64,000 bases of DNA from Sediminibacterium sp. (GTDB lineage Bacteria; Bacteroidota; Bacteroidia; Chitinophagales; Chitinophagaceae), in NCBI GenBank assembly GCA_030158665.1, contig JAOASM010000050.1, positions 232,948-296,947 of the forward strand, written 5' to 3'. Below, in pieces: positions 19,528-29,520 of the stretch. Position 1 is the stretch's first letter. The number at the start of each line of letters is the position of its first letter. A model generated the notes under the pieces. That model saw nothing but the letters and a program-made list of their open reading frames with translations, was not told the origin of the DNA and ran no database searches. The position numbers and the translations under genes are program-made.

Positions 19528-20469
19528 CTAAATTTTCTGGGCAATATGGTCTAAAACTTGAAAAGCCGTCTCTGCCATCAGATTGCCTTTATTGTCAAGC
19601 AAGGGGTTGACTTCTGTAAACTCAATACAGACTACCTTATTAGAAAGCAGTAGATTATCGAAAATACGTATGATTTCTTCGGCAAAAAAACCAATGGGCA
19701 CTGGCGTACCTGTTCCTGTTGAAACATGATCGCAGTCCATTGAGTCAACATCAAATGAAATATAGATTTGATCACATTGATGTAATTTTTCAACTGCCTC
19801 TTTTACACAAACCTCAAGGCCACGGAATCTTAATTCTTCTACCTTATAACATTTGATTTTTTCTTTCTCAATGATATGTGCTTCAGCAGATTCAAAATCT
19901 CTTAATCCAAAATAAATTAAATCTTGTGGCAGAATCTTTTTAGTTGCTGTGCCAATTTTTTTCATATTCCCCCAGTGCATCTCCGTAGTTGTACCAGGCT
20001 CATTTATTTTACAGTCGATATTATCCTCCCATATGGCTGCAGCTAAAGGCATGCCATGTATATTACCAGATGGGGAAGTAAAAGGGGAGTGCAAATCAGC
20101 ATGTGCATCAATCCAAATGACTCCGAGTCTTTTGTCAGGAGTAGCGGCCTTGATACCACTAATGGTGCCCAATGCAGAGGAATGATCTCCGGACAATACA
20201 ATTGGGAAAAAGCCATCCTCAAGTGTTAATTTAACAGCATCTGAAACACGTTGACATTGCTCAACCACGTGTTCAATTCTCTTGGCAAAATTATTATTGT
20301 TTTTATTGTAGATAGTTTCGTTATGCGTCTCCACATCTACAAATAAATGGCGGTGGAAAAAATCATTGTTTTGATTGATTGCTGCAATTTCAATCGCGTC
20401 TATTCCTAAATCAGACCCTCTTGTTCCTGCGCCTATATCAGATCTATTTTTTATTAATTTAATCGTCAT
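19528..20469 (-). CDS. Arginase/agmatinase-family ureohydrolase
   Basis: A 313-residue manganese ureohydrolase. The three family signatures are present: SGDHSSALG (93-101), WIDAHADLHSP (119-129) and SFDVDSMD (238-245), which provide the His and Asp ligands of the binuclear centre. SPSGNIHGMPLA (132-143) matches the arginase substrate-loop region better than agmatinase, so L-arginine to L-ornithine plus urea is the likely reaction. No urease or ornithine genes are near. It is followed on the other side by a short secreted protein gene on the same strand. Confidence 0.85.
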   Translation of the reverse strand: MTIKLIKNRSDIGAGTRGSDLGIDAIEIAAINQNNDFFHRHLFVDVETHNETIYNKNNNNFAKRIEHVVEQCQRVSDAVKLTLEDGFFPIVLSGDHSSALGTISGIKAATPDKRLGVIWIDAHADLHSPFTSPSGNIHGMPLAAAIWEDNIDCKINEPGTTTEMHWGNMKKIGTATKKILPQDLIYFGLRDFESAEAHIIEKEKIKCYKVEELRFRGLEVCVKEAVEKLHQCDQIYISFDVDSMDCDHVSTGTGTPVPIGFFAEEIIRIFDNLLLSNKVVCIEFTEVNPLLDNKGNLMAETAFQVLDHIAQKI

Positions 20470-20496
20470 ACCAAGGGCATTTTATGAACTTCAAAA

Positions 20497-20952
20497 TTAC
20501 CGAATATAAATGGTACGAGAAATACTGTTTAATTTTAAATCATTCCCTATAGCAATTCTCCCTAAACGATATGGATAGTTGCTACCATCAGAGAATTCAA
20601 AAATAAAATTAAAGACACCTATGAAATCATCCACTGATCTTGTTCTGAAAGTGAAATTGATCAGGGTGCTTGTAATTGCCGATTTAGCCATTTTTTTTGC
20701 CAATAAATCCAATTGAACCGTTCTTACATCCCCTATTTCTAAGCTACCAATAAGGCTATGTGTTGCATATTTTTCATTCACTTTTGATGGCTTTAAACTA
20801 ATGTCAATAGCAGATGCGAAAAGCAATGGATCTTGAATGTCGGAGACATCCATTGTGATTCTAGTCAAATAAACAGAAGACTTACTCGAATCAGACTGTG
20901 CCGATGCAAAAAGGGATAAAAAGACAAAACAAAAAATACTAAAATATTTCAT
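20497..20952 (-). CDS. Secreted protein of unknown function
   Basis: A 151-residue protein with a signal peptide ending LFASAQ. The remainder is predicted mostly beta (SSVYLTRITMDVSDIQ, TSTLINFTFRTRS, IGVFNFIFEFSDGS). No family is recognised. It lies upstream of arginase on the same strand with a 27-nt gap, and divergent from the esterase at 20992 with only 39 nt between the starts, so the two may share a control region. Confidence 0.6.
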   Translation of the reverse strand: MKYFSIFCFVFLSLFASAQSDSSKSSVYLTRITMDVSDIQDPLLFASAIDISLKPSKVNEKYATHSLIGSLEIGDVRTVQLDLLAKKMAKSAITSTLINFTFRTRSVDDFIGVFNFIFEFSDGSNYPYRLGRIAIGNDLKLNSISRTIYIR

Positions 20953-20991
20953 AATAATTAAATATACTTTAAAATGCGGTAAATTACACTT

Positions 20992-21804
20992 ATGAAAAAA
21001 ATATTGATCGCACTTTTAATTTTAATAGGGCTAGATGCCTATGCAGGTAAAGTTGATACCCTACAAATTGAAAGCTTACTTCTAAAAAAAACCACCAAAG
21101 TAGTAGTAATTACGCCAAGTGCTGATAATAACAATGCTGAAAGATACCCTGTTGTCTATCTACTTCATGGATATGGAGGGAATTATGCGCAATGGAGTAA
21201 AATTTCTCCTCAATTAGCTAAGACTGCCGATGATTTAAAAATAATTTTCGTGTGCCCTGATGGTGGTAAAGGTAGTTGGTACTTTGATAGTCCAATAGAT
21301 AGCACTATAAGATACGAGTCCTATATCACGAAAGAACTAGTTCCTTATATAGACGCCAAATTTCCTACAAAAGCTACTTCAAAATCAAGGGCTATAACAG
21401 GACTAAGTATGGGTGGTCATGGTGCGATGTATCTTGGCATAAGACATAGCGATCTTTTTGGAGCTGCAGGTAGTACATCAGGCGGAGTTGATTTTCGCCC
21501 CTTCCCAAAGAATTGGGATATCAAAAATGCCTTAGGTGAATTTGAGGCCAATAAAGAAAGATGGTTTGATTATACCGTGATGCATCAAGTTGAATCTTTA
21601 ACAAACAATCAACTAGCGATTATTATAGATTGTGGCGTGGATGATTTTTTCATGCCAGTAAATCGTGCATTGCATGAGAAACTTTTACAATTGAAAATAA
21701 ACCACGATTATATAGAACGTCCAGGAGCACATACTTACAACTATTGGAGTAGCAATATCGATTACCAAATCATGTACTTTAAAAAGTTTTTTGAAAGAAA
21801 CTAG
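20992..21804 (+). CDS. Exported esterase D-family alpha/beta hydrolase
   Basis: A 270-residue putative esterase of the PF00756 type. It has a signal peptide ending DAYAG, the oxyanion region YLLHGYGGNYAQW (56-68), the nucleophile elbow GLSMGG (Ser139), an acid in DCGVDDFF (Asp217 or 218) and the catalytic His in GAHTYNYW (His247). The family includes S-formylglutathione hydrolases, feruloyl esterases and mycolyltransferases. The signal peptide points to a periplasmic carboxyl-ester or acyl-sugar substrate. Its 3' end overlaps the convergent protease gene by 4 nt. Confidence 0.85.
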   Translation: MKKILIALLILIGLDAYAGKVDTLQIESLLLKKTTKVVVITPSADNNNAERYPVVYLLHGYGGNYAQWSKISPQLAKTADDLKIIFVCPDGGKGSWYFDSPIDSTIRYESYITKELVPYIDAKFPTKATSKSRAITGLSMGGHGAMYLGIRHSDLFGAAGSTSGGVDFRPFPKNWDIKNALGEFEANKERWFDYTVMHQVESLTNNQLAIIIDCGVDDFFMPVNRALHEKLLQLKINHDYIERPGAHTYNYWSSNIDYQIMYFKKFFERN

Positions 21805-23027
21805 TTTTGTTTTTTTATATTTTTTAATTTGATAGGTATTTCCATTAATTGATTTTCTCTCAATACGCCAATGATATGCTTAGATTGACTCATTTCAAAA
21901 TTATCTTTGATTGTCTGCAGGTCAACTACAATTTTATGATCAATGGATAATATTACATCATCAACTTTGAATCCATACAATGCCCCTGGCGAGTTGGGTG
22001 CGATATCAACAATTGAAACAACGCCATCAATCATATAGAAACTTATTCCTGAGTAATGATAATCGAAATGGCTTTTGAAATGGGTGTTGGGTGTGATATG
22101 TATTTTTTCGTCAGGATAATTTAGAATGATATTAAATCTCCTAAGTAAATCACTTCCTATTAGACCTCCGAGATTGGGATAATTCAATACATCAAACTCG
22201 TCGTCAAATACATGCACAGGTACATTTTTGAAATGATATTTACCTATACTCAATTTTTTGAGAACAGTGATGTCAATTGTTTTTTTACCACCAAGCCCCT
22301 CCACTTGTGTCGGATAAAATCTCTTTTGGGGTGAGAACAAACGAATATCTTCAATTAATTTATTTGATACTAAATAATTCAATCCAGCACCAATATCAAA
22401 AATCGATTTAGTTTGAATTAAAGCTTGTTCCTTTAATTCAATCATGTTCACCGGAAATTTGTATAGTTTAGTAGGCAAAAACTGGCCATTTGTTGGATAG
22501 GCAATTACACCAGGCATATAACAGGTTATAAGATGCTTGTCGTAATCAATATTGACTATATAGTTATTAAAAAAATTGAAACCTACAATGCCATCTATTT
22601 TTAAACCATACACTTGTTCAAAAATGGAATAATCACTGATGTGAATATCCATGTTCTTGGCAGTGAAACCTGGAAAATGAATTTCATGATTGTAACTAAA
22701 TAATGCTTTTTTGATACAGGCAATACCTCTTATAGATCTATCAGAAGTGACAACCTTTAATCCTAATTGAGCTGCAGTACTTGAATCAATTGAGAAACCG
22801 GTATTACCTGTATCGAAAATAAAGTTAAGACTATCAATATAGGTGTCAATTTTAGCTTTAACTACAATGATGCCTCCAGATAATTCTTGAAATGGGAAAG
22901 TGGCAATGGGTTTGTTGTAAGAACCGGCGGGAAAAATTTGAGTTGATTTACTTGTGACACAACTGTTTAATATCACTACAACTGTAAATGAAATAAAGCA
23001 CCTAAATATGTTGTTGCTATAGTTCAA
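21801..23027 (-). CDS. Retropepsin-like aspartic protease with C-terminal PDZ domain
   Basis: A 408-residue lipoprotein-like protein (VILNSC at residue 23). Two aspartyl-protease-type half domains are seen: FIFDTGNTGFSID, with the catalytic DTG at 72-74, and a second SIFDIGAGLNYL near residue 211 where DTG has become DIG. A PDZ domain occupies about residues 320-400 (DIAPNSPGALYGFKVDDVILSI). Such proteins are common and poorly characterised in Bacteroidota. The first codon appears to be TTG, with no in-frame ATG close upstream. It overlaps the convergent esterase gene by 4 nt. Confidence 0.78.
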   Translation of the reverse strand: MNYSNNIFRCFISFTVVVILNSCVTSKSTQIFPAGSYNKPIATFPFQELSGGIIVVKAKIDTYIDSLNFIFDTGNTGFSIDSSTAAQLGLKVVTSDRSIRGIACIKKALFSYNHEIHFPGFTAKNMDIHISDYSIFEQVYGLKIDGIVGFNFFNNYIVNIDYDKHLITCYMPGVIAYPTNGQFLPTKLYKFPVNMIELKEQALIQTKSIFDIGAGLNYLVSNKLIEDIRLFSPQKRFYPTQVEGLGGKKTIDITVLKKLSIGKYHFKNVPVHVFDDEFDVLNYPNLGGLIGSDLLRRFNIILNYPDEKIHITPNTHFKSHFDYHYSGISFYMIDGVVSIVDIAPNSPGALYGFKVDDVILSIDHKIVVDLQTIKDNFEMSQSKHIIGVLRENQLMEIPIKLKNIKKQN

Positions 23028-23054
23028 AACAGTGGGTTAATTTAAAAGTGAAAT

Positions 23055-23450
23055 TTAATCCAGGAATCGATCTTTAAACTTTTGATCCGGAATCATGCAA
23101 ATGGACCGTTTCCCAAATAATCTGTACCTATACTTGGCAAAGCTATCATAAAAAAAATCTCGAATTGGCTTTGGGATAAACTTTAACAATCTAAAAAAAC
23201 GAGGCCACCCATACAAGTCATTTGAAATATTGATAATCGCATCGGTTTTGGTATAAACTAAATCGCCCTCCAGCAAAACAACAGAATTGAGCACGTTTGG
23301 ATCTAGGCACATCTGATCCATCATCTTTATTGCTACTTGAGATTGATTAGATGCAAACTGAAATTTCGCTTTCTGATCATGGGCCAAAATAACATGAACT
23401 GTTCGATTGCAAAAATTACAAACTCCATCAAATAATATAATCTTTCGCAT
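23055..23450 (-). CDS. DCC-family thiol-disulfide oxidoreductase-like protein
   Basis: A 131-residue member of the DUF393/YuxK family. The signature DGVCNFCN (D8, C11, C14) is present, and the C-terminal part (RFFRLLKFIPKPIRDFFYDSFAKYRYRLFG) is typical. A redox role is inferred from the CxxC motif; the family has no firm function. It lies 27 nt downstream of the protease gene and 10 nt before the ABC-2 permease 3' end on the same strand. Confidence 0.82.
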   Translation of the reverse strand: MRKIILFDGVCNFCNRTVHVILAHDQKAKFQFASNQSQVAIKMMDQMCLDPNVLNSVVLLEGDLVYTKTDAIINISNDLYGWPRFFRLLKFIPKPIRDFFYDSFAKYRYRLFGKRSICMIPDQKFKDRFLD

Positions 23451-23460
23451 GAATATAAGG

Positions 23461-24579
23461 TTAAGCTCGTTTTTGATAACTTAAAACTGCCCAAGTATTA
23501 ATCACAATGGCATAACCAATCATAATTAGGAATTGTTTACCCGTATCTACAATGCCACTTCCCTTCAATACAACCATACGCATAACTTCTATGAAATAAG
23601 AAATTGGATTCAGCCTAGTAAACCACCTAGCCCAATCGGGCATGCTATCAATACTAGTATATAGCCCACCCATCAACACAAATATCATCATTAAAAAAAA
23701 GGTTACCAACATGGCTTGTTGTTGATTCTCTGAATAAGTTGAAATCAATAAGCCAATGCCTAAAATTACCAACAAATAAATTGCCGCAAACAGATAAAGC
23801 GTAAAATAAGAGCCTAAAGGAATGATGCCATATACCAACCAAGCTATTAAAAAGCCTACACTTATTACCACTAATCCGATTATCCAGAAAGGCAATAGCT
23901 TACCTAAAATAAAATGCGTCTTTTTAATAGGAGTTACATTGATCTGTTCGATTGTTCCCATTTCTTTTTCACGTACAATATTGATTGAAGATAAATTCAT
24001 ACCAACAATTGTAATGAGTAAAACCAAGATGCCAGGGACCATGAATATCTTATAATTCATTTTTGGATTGTACCAATTGGTGGAACTGATCTCAAAAATG
24101 GGCAGTTCATTGAACCTACCTGGCGTAATTGTTTGTATTCGAAAATCCGCATTGTATGATTGAACAATATTGGTCATATATGCAGCGCCCAGATTGGCTT
24201 TGACACCATTGATTGCATTGACGGCTAAAAATAATTTGGTTGCTTTCTCTTGATACAAATTAGCTTCGAAATTCTTAGGTATTTCTAAAATCAAATCGGC
24301 CTTGTCGTTTTCAATGAGTTCCATTGAAGCTTCAAAATCGCTATTGTATTCTACCAGTTTAAAATAATTAGAAGCAGTAATTTTTTGTACTAATTTATTA
24401 GATACTGTACTATGGTCTCGGTCAATGACTGCTATATTAATATTTTTAATTTCATAGTCCGCTGCCATAGGCAAAGCAATCAGCTGTATTACTGGCATCA
24501 CAAAAATCACTTTCAAGATGGCAGGATTTCTAAAAATTTGCTTGAACTCTTTTTCTAATATATATCTTAATGGGCTCAT
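23461..24579 (-). CDS. ABC-2 type permease (YbhR/YhhJ-like), second copy
   Basis: A 372-residue permease with one N-terminal membrane helix, a large periplasmic domain (about 45-175) and five or six C-terminal helices. The motif REKEMGTIEQINVTPI is typical of the YbhS/YbhR/YhhJ group. Its ATG overlaps the stop of the first permease gene (ATGA), so it is the last gene of the tetR-tolC-hlyD-ATPase-ATPase-permease-permease operon. The exporter probably expels a hydrophobic compound or drug through the TolC protein; the substrate is unknown. Confidence 0.87.
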   Translation of the reverse strand: MSPLRYILEKEFKQIFRNPAILKVIFVMPVIQLIALPMAADYEIKNINIAVIDRDHSTVSNKLVQKITASNYFKLVEYNSDFEASMELIENDKADLILEIPKNFEANLYQEKATKLFLAVNAINGVKANLGAAYMTNIVQSYNADFRIQTITPGRFNELPIFEISSTNWYNPKMNYKIFMVPGILVLLITIVGMNLSSINIVREKEMGTIEQINVTPIKKTHFILGKLLPFWIIGLVVISVGFLIAWLVYGIIPLGSYFTLYLFAAIYLLVILGIGLLISTYSENQQQAMLVTFFLMMIFVLMGGLYTSIDSMPDWARWFTRLNPISYFIEVMRMVVLKGSGIVDTGKQFLIMIGYAIVINTWAVLSYQKRA

Positions 24580-25682
24580 GCTAATCTAATTTTAAATTTC
24601 TTAATCGCCATACCAAAAAAGAAAAGCATCATACAGGTTAGGATGAGTGTCTCTTTCCAGATTAGCTTGAGTCCAACTCCTTTTATCATGACAGATTTAA
24701 CAATGATGAAAAACCATTTTGCTGGAATAAAATTAGAAATAATCCTAAGTGGTAAAGGCATATTTTCAATTGGGAAAATGAAGCCGCTAAACATCACCGT
24801 AGGCAAGAACATGGCTACTAATGAAATAAACATAGCAGATTGCTGCGAATCGGTTCCCGCCGAAATAAGTAAGCCTAGTCCCAATGATACCATAATAAAA
24901 AGAATACTTTCTGCATACAATAAAAATAAACTTCCATTAATAGGCACATCTAATACAAAATAACTAAGTAATAGTATAGTGGTGATATTGATAATGGATA
25001 GTAATAAATAAGGTACAGCTTTTGCTAAAATTATTTTGATCGGATTGATTGGAGAAGCTAATAGAATTTCCATATTCCCTAGTTCTTTCTCACGTACAAC
25101 TGTCAGGGCTGTCATCATCGTACAAACCAATAATAATACCATTGCCATTACCCCAGGTACAAAATTATAAGCACCTTTTAATTGCGGATTGTACATCATT
25201 CTAGCTTCCACATCTATTTTGTAAGGTATCGCACTATTAGGATTTAATTCTTTTTGAAAATCTTGTATAATCACCGACAGATAATTGGTCAACGCTGTGG
25301 CCACATTTGGGTCTGTTGCATCCGCAATAATCTGTAATTGGCCCTTATTTTGATTTACTATGCTTGGATCAAAATCACTAGGAATGACTAGGGCTATTTT
25401 TACTGCACCCTTCTTGAATAATTTATCCATTTGTGCAGCATCCTTACTTTGACTATATAGCTCAAAATAACTACTTGATTCGATTTTCTGAACTAGCCTT
25501 GTAGCAGAAACGCCTTGGGATTGATTGATGACTGCAATTTTTGTATTCTTAACCTCGTTTGTCAAGGCAAAACCAAAAATAATAATCTGCACCATTGGCA
25601 TACCCAATAAAATGAACAAAGTTCTTCTATCCCTAAAAATATGATAGAACTCCTTTACTATAAAATGATAAAACTGCTTCAT
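24576..25682 (-). CDS. ABC-2 type permease (YbhS/YhhJ-like), first copy
   Basis: A 368-residue permease with the same architecture as the next gene: an N-terminal helix, a large extracytoplasmic domain, then helices with REKELGNMEILLASPI. The ATG at 25682 is chosen because it starts 1 nt after the stop of the ATPase gene; an upstream ATG at 25730 would run 48 nt into that gene. With the second permease it should form a heterodimeric channel served by the two ATPases. Confidence 0.87.
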   Translation of the reverse strand: MKQFYHFIVKEFYHIFRDRRTLFILLGMPMVQIIIFGFALTNEVKNTKIAVINQSQGVSATRLVQKIESSSYFELYSQSKDAAQMDKLFKKGAVKIALVIPSDFDPSIVNQNKGQLQIIADATDPNVATALTNYLSVIIQDFQKELNPNSAIPYKIDVEARMMYNPQLKGAYNFVPGVMAMVLLLVCTMMTALTVVREKELGNMEILLASPINPIKIILAKAVPYLLLSIINITTILLLSYFVLDVPINGSLFLLYAESILFIMVSLGLGLLISAGTDSQQSAMFISLVAMFLPTVMFSGFIFPIENMPLPLRIISNFIPAKWFFIIVKSVMIKGVGLKLIWKETLILTCMMLFFFGMAIKKFKIRLA

Positions 25683-25683
25683 G

Positions 25684-26424
25684 CTATTCGGTGCGTTTTG
25701 CTTTTCTTGCAAGATGAAGAAATACTTCATCCATACTTTGTACGTTAAAATGCTGCTTCAAATTAGCAGGTGTATCTAATGCTTCAATTTTGCCATCTAC
25801 CATGATAGAAACCCTATTGCAATATTCAGCTTCGTCCATATAATGTGTAGTAACAAAAATGGTAATGCCTGATGCAGCCGCATCATAAATCAAATTCCAA
25901 AATTCTCGTCGAGTAATTGGATCAACTCCGCCAGTTGGCTCATCAAGAAAAACAATTTGAGGTTCATGAAAAATAGCCACAGAAAATGCTAATTTTTGTT
26001 TCCATCCTAAAGGCAATTGCCCTACTAACAAATCGGCTTCTTTTTCTAAGTCTAATTGCAACAACAATTGTTTTGTCTTTTCTACAATCCTCGCGGGTGT
26101 AATTCCATAAATACCTGCGTAAAATTTAATATTTTCTTTGACAGTTAAGTCTTCATACAATGAAAATTTCTGACTCATATAGCCAATATTCCTTTTAATG
26201 GCTTCGTTGTCTTCGTAAACATCATATCCTGCGACCTTAGCATTCCCACTTGTTGGCATAGATAAGCCACAAAGCATTTTCATTGCTGTTGTTTTTCCAG
26301 CACCATTGGCGCCTAGGAAACCAAATATCTCCCCCTTTGCAACTTCAAAGCTAATTTCATCTACTGCTTTAAAATCACCAAATTGCTTGGATAATTTATC
26401 TACTATGATTGCTTTATGATGCAT
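25684..26424 (-). CDS. ABC transporter ATP-binding protein (YbhF C-terminal-half-like)
   Basis: A 246-residue ATPase. Walker A is GANGAGKTT and Walker B IVFLDEPTGGVDP. The signature position reads QLPLGWKQKL rather than LSGGQ, as in the second half of YbhF-type ATPases, and an H-loop is in VTTHYMDEAEYC. It overlaps the preceding ATPase gene by 11 nt and abuts the permease. In E. coli relatives the two ATPases are fused; here they are separate proteins. Confidence 0.88.
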   Translation of the reverse strand: MHHKAIIVDKLSKQFGDFKAVDEISFEVAKGEIFGFLGANGAGKTTAMKMLCGLSMPTSGNAKVAGYDVYEDNEAIKRNIGYMSQKFSLYEDLTVKENIKFYAGIYGITPARIVEKTKQLLLQLDLEKEADLLVGQLPLGWKQKLAFSVAIFHEPQIVFLDEPTGGVDPITRREFWNLIYDAAASGITIFVTTHYMDEAEYCNRVSIMVDGKIEALDTPANLKQHFNVQSMDEVFLHLARKAKRTE

Positions 26425-27337
26425 GGCTTCTCATTAAATCAATGAATACGTCTTCTATATTTGGTGTAATTTTTTCCATCACTGCAGCTTCCGGGATGCG
26501 TATAACCGAATCCTTCTGTTTCATTACTATATGATGAAATTCGCCAAATGGATACACATGTTCCACCGCAGGGTCTTTTTCCAGATGCTTTAGGAGTTGC
26601 AACATATTGGGAGATTTAATTGCATAAATCGCTTTGTCAAAACCTTCGATTATATGTTGTGGTGTATCAATGCCTAGTATTTTTCCTTCTTGTATTAATG
26701 CAACTTGATCACACAAAGTGGCTTCATCCATATACGGTGTTGAAACGATGATTGTTATTCCTTCAGCCTTTAACAACTGAAGCATTTCCCAGAATTCCTT
26801 TCTTGAAACAGCGTCCACACCTGTTGTAGGTTCATCCAAAAACAAAATCGTTGGTCGATGAATCAAAGCACAGCATAAAGCTAGTTTTTGCTTCATGCCT
26901 CCAGATAATTTCCCTGCACGTCGATCTTTGAATGGCGCAATCTGAATGTACAAATCCTTAATGAGGTCGTAATTCTCTTCGAAAGTAGTACCAAATAAAC
27001 TAGCAAAGAATTCAATATTTTCTTGAATAGTCAAATCTGTATACAATGAAAATTTGCCAGGCATATAGCCAATTCTTTGTCTTAAAGTTTTGTATTCTGT
27101 TTGAACATTCAGGCCATCAACAAAAACTGATCCCTCATCCGGTAAAAGCAATGAAGTTAAAATCCTAAACAAACTCGTCTTACCTGCTCCATCGGGCCCA
27201 ATGAGGCCAAATAAAGAACCGGCAGTTACTTCGAAACTAATTTGATCTAAAGCTGTGGTCTTTTTTTTACCATTCACATAAGACTTAGTAACCTTGTCTA
27301 CTATAATGGCTTTAGCGTTAGAATTTAACTTCGCCAT
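26414..27337 (-). CDS. ABC transporter ATP-binding protein (YbhF N-terminal-half-like)
   Basis: A 307-residue ATPase with Walker A GPDGAGKTS, a canonical signature KLSGGMKQKL, Walker B ILFLDEPTTGVD and a C-terminal extension of about 80 residues after the H-position (STPYMDEA, where His is replaced by Pro-Tyr). The start at 27337 (MAKLNS) overlaps the adaptor gene by 20 nt; ATGs at 27361 and 27364 are alternatives. It pairs with the next ATPase, one having a normal and one an altered signature, the usual asymmetric arrangement. Confidence 0.87.
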   Translation of the reverse strand: MAKLNSNAKAIIVDKVTKSYVNGKKKTTALDQISFEVTAGSLFGLIGPDGAGKTSLFRILTSLLLPDEGSVFVDGLNVQTEYKTLRQRIGYMPGKFSLYTDLTIQENIEFFASLFGTTFEENYDLIKDLYIQIAPFKDRRAGKLSGGMKQKLALCCALIHRPTILFLDEPTTGVDAVSRKEFWEMLQLLKAEGITIIVSTPYMDEATLCDQVALIQEGKILGIDTPQHIIEGFDKAIYAIKSPNMLQLLKHLEKDPAVEHVYPFGEFHHIVMKQKDSVIRIPEAAVMEKITPNIEDVFIDLMRSHAS

Positions 27338-28247
27338 ACATGCCAATTTTAAGTAAGCCATCATTTTTAACCAACACTTTTACAGCATACACTAAATTAG
27401 CACGTTCATCTTTAGTTTGAATGGTCTTAGGTGTAAACTCCGCTTTTGAAGCAATTGCAGCTATTTTGCCAGACAATTCAGTGTATTCGTCTTTATTCTT
27501 ATCAACTAAAACCTTCACCGTTTGCCCTATCTTAATACTAGATAACTGATCCCCACTCACATATACCCTTAAGGTCAAGGTTTCTAAATTGGCAATCTTA
27601 TATAATGGTTTTCCTGCACCAACAATCTCGCCCGATCTAACATAAGTAGTCAATACAACACCATTGATAGGATTTGAAATGTTTGATTTGTTGATTAAAT
27701 CCTGAATCTGATCCATTCTTTTTTGTAAAGGATCGCTTTCACTCAAGACAGATCTATTTTGAGTGCCAACAGTAGATTGTTGTACTTTAATTTGTTGCTT
27801 AGTAACTTGTATTTGTTTTTCTAAAGATTCAATTTGAAAAACGATGTCATCAAATTGCTTTTTAGTAGCAGCATCGCTTTTTAATAGATTTTCAATTCTA
27901 TTTTTTTCGTAATTAAGATTCTTTAATTGTGTTTGTTGTACTTCAATTTGATTTTTGAGTAGTTCGATTTGAGGAGCAACATCCATCAATTTTTGACTAA
28001 GCGCAGAAAGTGAAGCAGCTAACTGGGCTTTTTGAAGCAGAAGGTTTGAGGTGTCAATTTTCGCAACAATTTGATTTTGAATTAAACTATCGCCTTCGTT
28101 GATATTAAAAAATACCAATTTTCCGGGAAGTTCAGAGGCAACCATCACTTCTTCGGATTCAAATACACCCTGAGCATCAAATTTAATTTTTGATCCTGCA
28201 CAACCAAATAAAGTAACTGTAATAAATAGTAATAACGCTTTTTTCAT
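27318..28247 (-). CDS. HlyD-family efflux adaptor, lipoprotein
   Basis: A 309-residue periplasmic adaptor of the YbhG/YhiI type. It carries a lipobox (LFGC, Cys about 16), a split lipoyl domain (GKLVFFNINEGDSLIQNQIV and NPINGVVLTTYVRSGEIVGAG), a coiled-coil hairpin (about 75-185) and a C-terminal beta-barrel. It lies 4 nt after the TolC gene and overlaps the first ATPase. It should connect the ABC-2 exporter with the outer-membrane channel. Confidence 0.88.
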   Translation of the reverse strand: MKKALLLFITVTLFGCAGSKIKFDAQGVFESEEVMVASELPGKLVFFNINEGDSLIQNQIVAKIDTSNLLLQKAQLAASLSALSQKLMDVAPQIELLKNQIEVQQTQLKNLNYEKNRIENLLKSDAATKKQFDDIVFQIESLEKQIQVTKQQIKVQQSTVGTQNRSVLSESDPLQKRMDQIQDLINKSNISNPINGVVLTTYVRSGEIVGAGKPLYKIANLETLTLRVYVSGDQLSSIKIGQTVKVLVDKNKDEYTELSGKIAAIASKAEFTPKTIQTKDERANLVYAVKVLVKNDGLLKIGMYGEVKF

Positions 28248-28251
28248 ATGT

Positions 28252-29514
28252 CTAGTTTTTCCCTTTGATTAATTGAAATTGTAATTTAGATTGGATAAGT
28301 TGTGTTTGATGCTGAACAAGCGCTTGATTGGCTAAATCATATTCATTTATTTCTCTCAAATAGTCATTGGCAGTAATTACACCGTTATTTAATTGAACCA
28401 AGCTAGTATTTTTAATTTGATCTCTCAGTGCAACAATTTCTTTGTCAGATTGAATTAGTTTTTCAATCTTGGCAATCTCGTCCAATTGCTGCTTTAGTTG
28501 AATACGATTATTTAATGTGTAGGTGTCTTTTTCATTTTGGATTAAGGCAGCTTGATTCTGCAAAATGCCTTTTTCTTTTTTTGCAGTATAATAACTTCCT
28601 AATGACCACTGTAATTTGACGCCTCCAATGCTAAACCAATCGAAATCGTTTTTAAGCATATTCAAACCTGGTCTACCATATCCACCTTGCACAAATGCAC
28701 CCAATTTCGGACTGGTTTTAGCATTCACAAGTCCTAACTGCTTTTGAATACTTGAATTTTGAGCCTCAAATAACAATAATTCTGGTCTAGAAAGCTCCAA
28801 GTCATTGATATCAAAATTTACATCCTTTGGGATTTCAAAAACAGCATTTGATGCTAAAGGCATATTTGCCAAAATTTCTAAAGCGTCTAAAACCATTCGT
28901 TTAGCTGCAATAGCTTCTTCTAGTCTTTGGTTATTTTTTAAGATTTGAGCTTTAATTTGTAAGACATTATTTTTAAATACTAAACCATTTTTATACAATG
29001 ATTCAATTTTAAATAGTGCATTTTCTAGATCTTTCTGAATGAGGCTAATTTGATTCACCACTTCATTTGTATACAATACAGTACAATAAATCTGAGTCAC
29101 TCGTTCTTTTAATTTGTATAAGTCAACCTCGTTTTTTATAATTTCTAATTTAGCCCCAGCACTTGCCACTGCTTGCATTTTTTTATTTAAACCTCCATCG
29201 TAAATTGTTTGTTGCAGTTCAGCTATTGCTTTGTATTGATCTTTAGAAAGTGGATTTGCCTTAAAACCAGGAATGGGTATATTGATACTAGTTACATCAG
29301 ATTGGTAAGTAGCCTGACCATTGATACTAAGCTGAGGATAAAGTGCTTTTTTTATATTTTCAATATTAAAATTGGCGGATTGATTTAAAATGGCTGCTTG
29401 TTTAATTAATGGATAATTTTTAATTGAAAGCGCCTCTAACTCTTGCAGTGTATGTGTTTGAGCTTGAATGAAAGTAGCTAGGAGAAAGCCTATTGAAGTA
29501 AATAATAGTCGCAT
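28252..29514 (-). CDS. TolC-family outer-membrane efflux protein
   Basis: A 420-residue channel component with a signal peptide ending FIQAQ and the OEP-type repeats (LSIKNYPLIKQAAILNQSAN; SRPELLLFEAQNSSIQKQLGL). It is unrelated in detail to the TolC at 6827. It starts 6 nt after the tetR stop and belongs to the same operon, giving the outer-membrane part of the efflux pump. Confidence 0.87.
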   Translation of the reverse strand: MRLLFTSIGFLLATFIQAQTHTLQELEALSIKNYPLIKQAAILNQSANFNIENIKKALYPQLSINGQATYQSDVTSINIPIPGFKANPLSKDQYKAIAELQQTIYDGGLNKKMQAVASAGAKLEIIKNEVDLYKLKERVTQIYCTVLYTNEVVNQISLIQKDLENALFKIESLYKNGLVFKNNVLQIKAQILKNNQRLEEAIAAKRMVLDALEILANMPLASNAVFEIPKDVNFDINDLELSRPELLLFEAQNSSIQKQLGLVNAKTSPKLGAFVQGGYGRPGLNMLKNDFDWFSIGGVKLQWSLGSYYTAKKEKGILQNQAALIQNEKDTYTLNNRIQLKQQLDEIAKIEKLIQSDKEIVALRDQIKNTSLVQLNNGVITANDYLREINEYDLANQALVQHQTQLIQSKLQFQLIKGKN

Positions 29515-29520
29515 TATAAA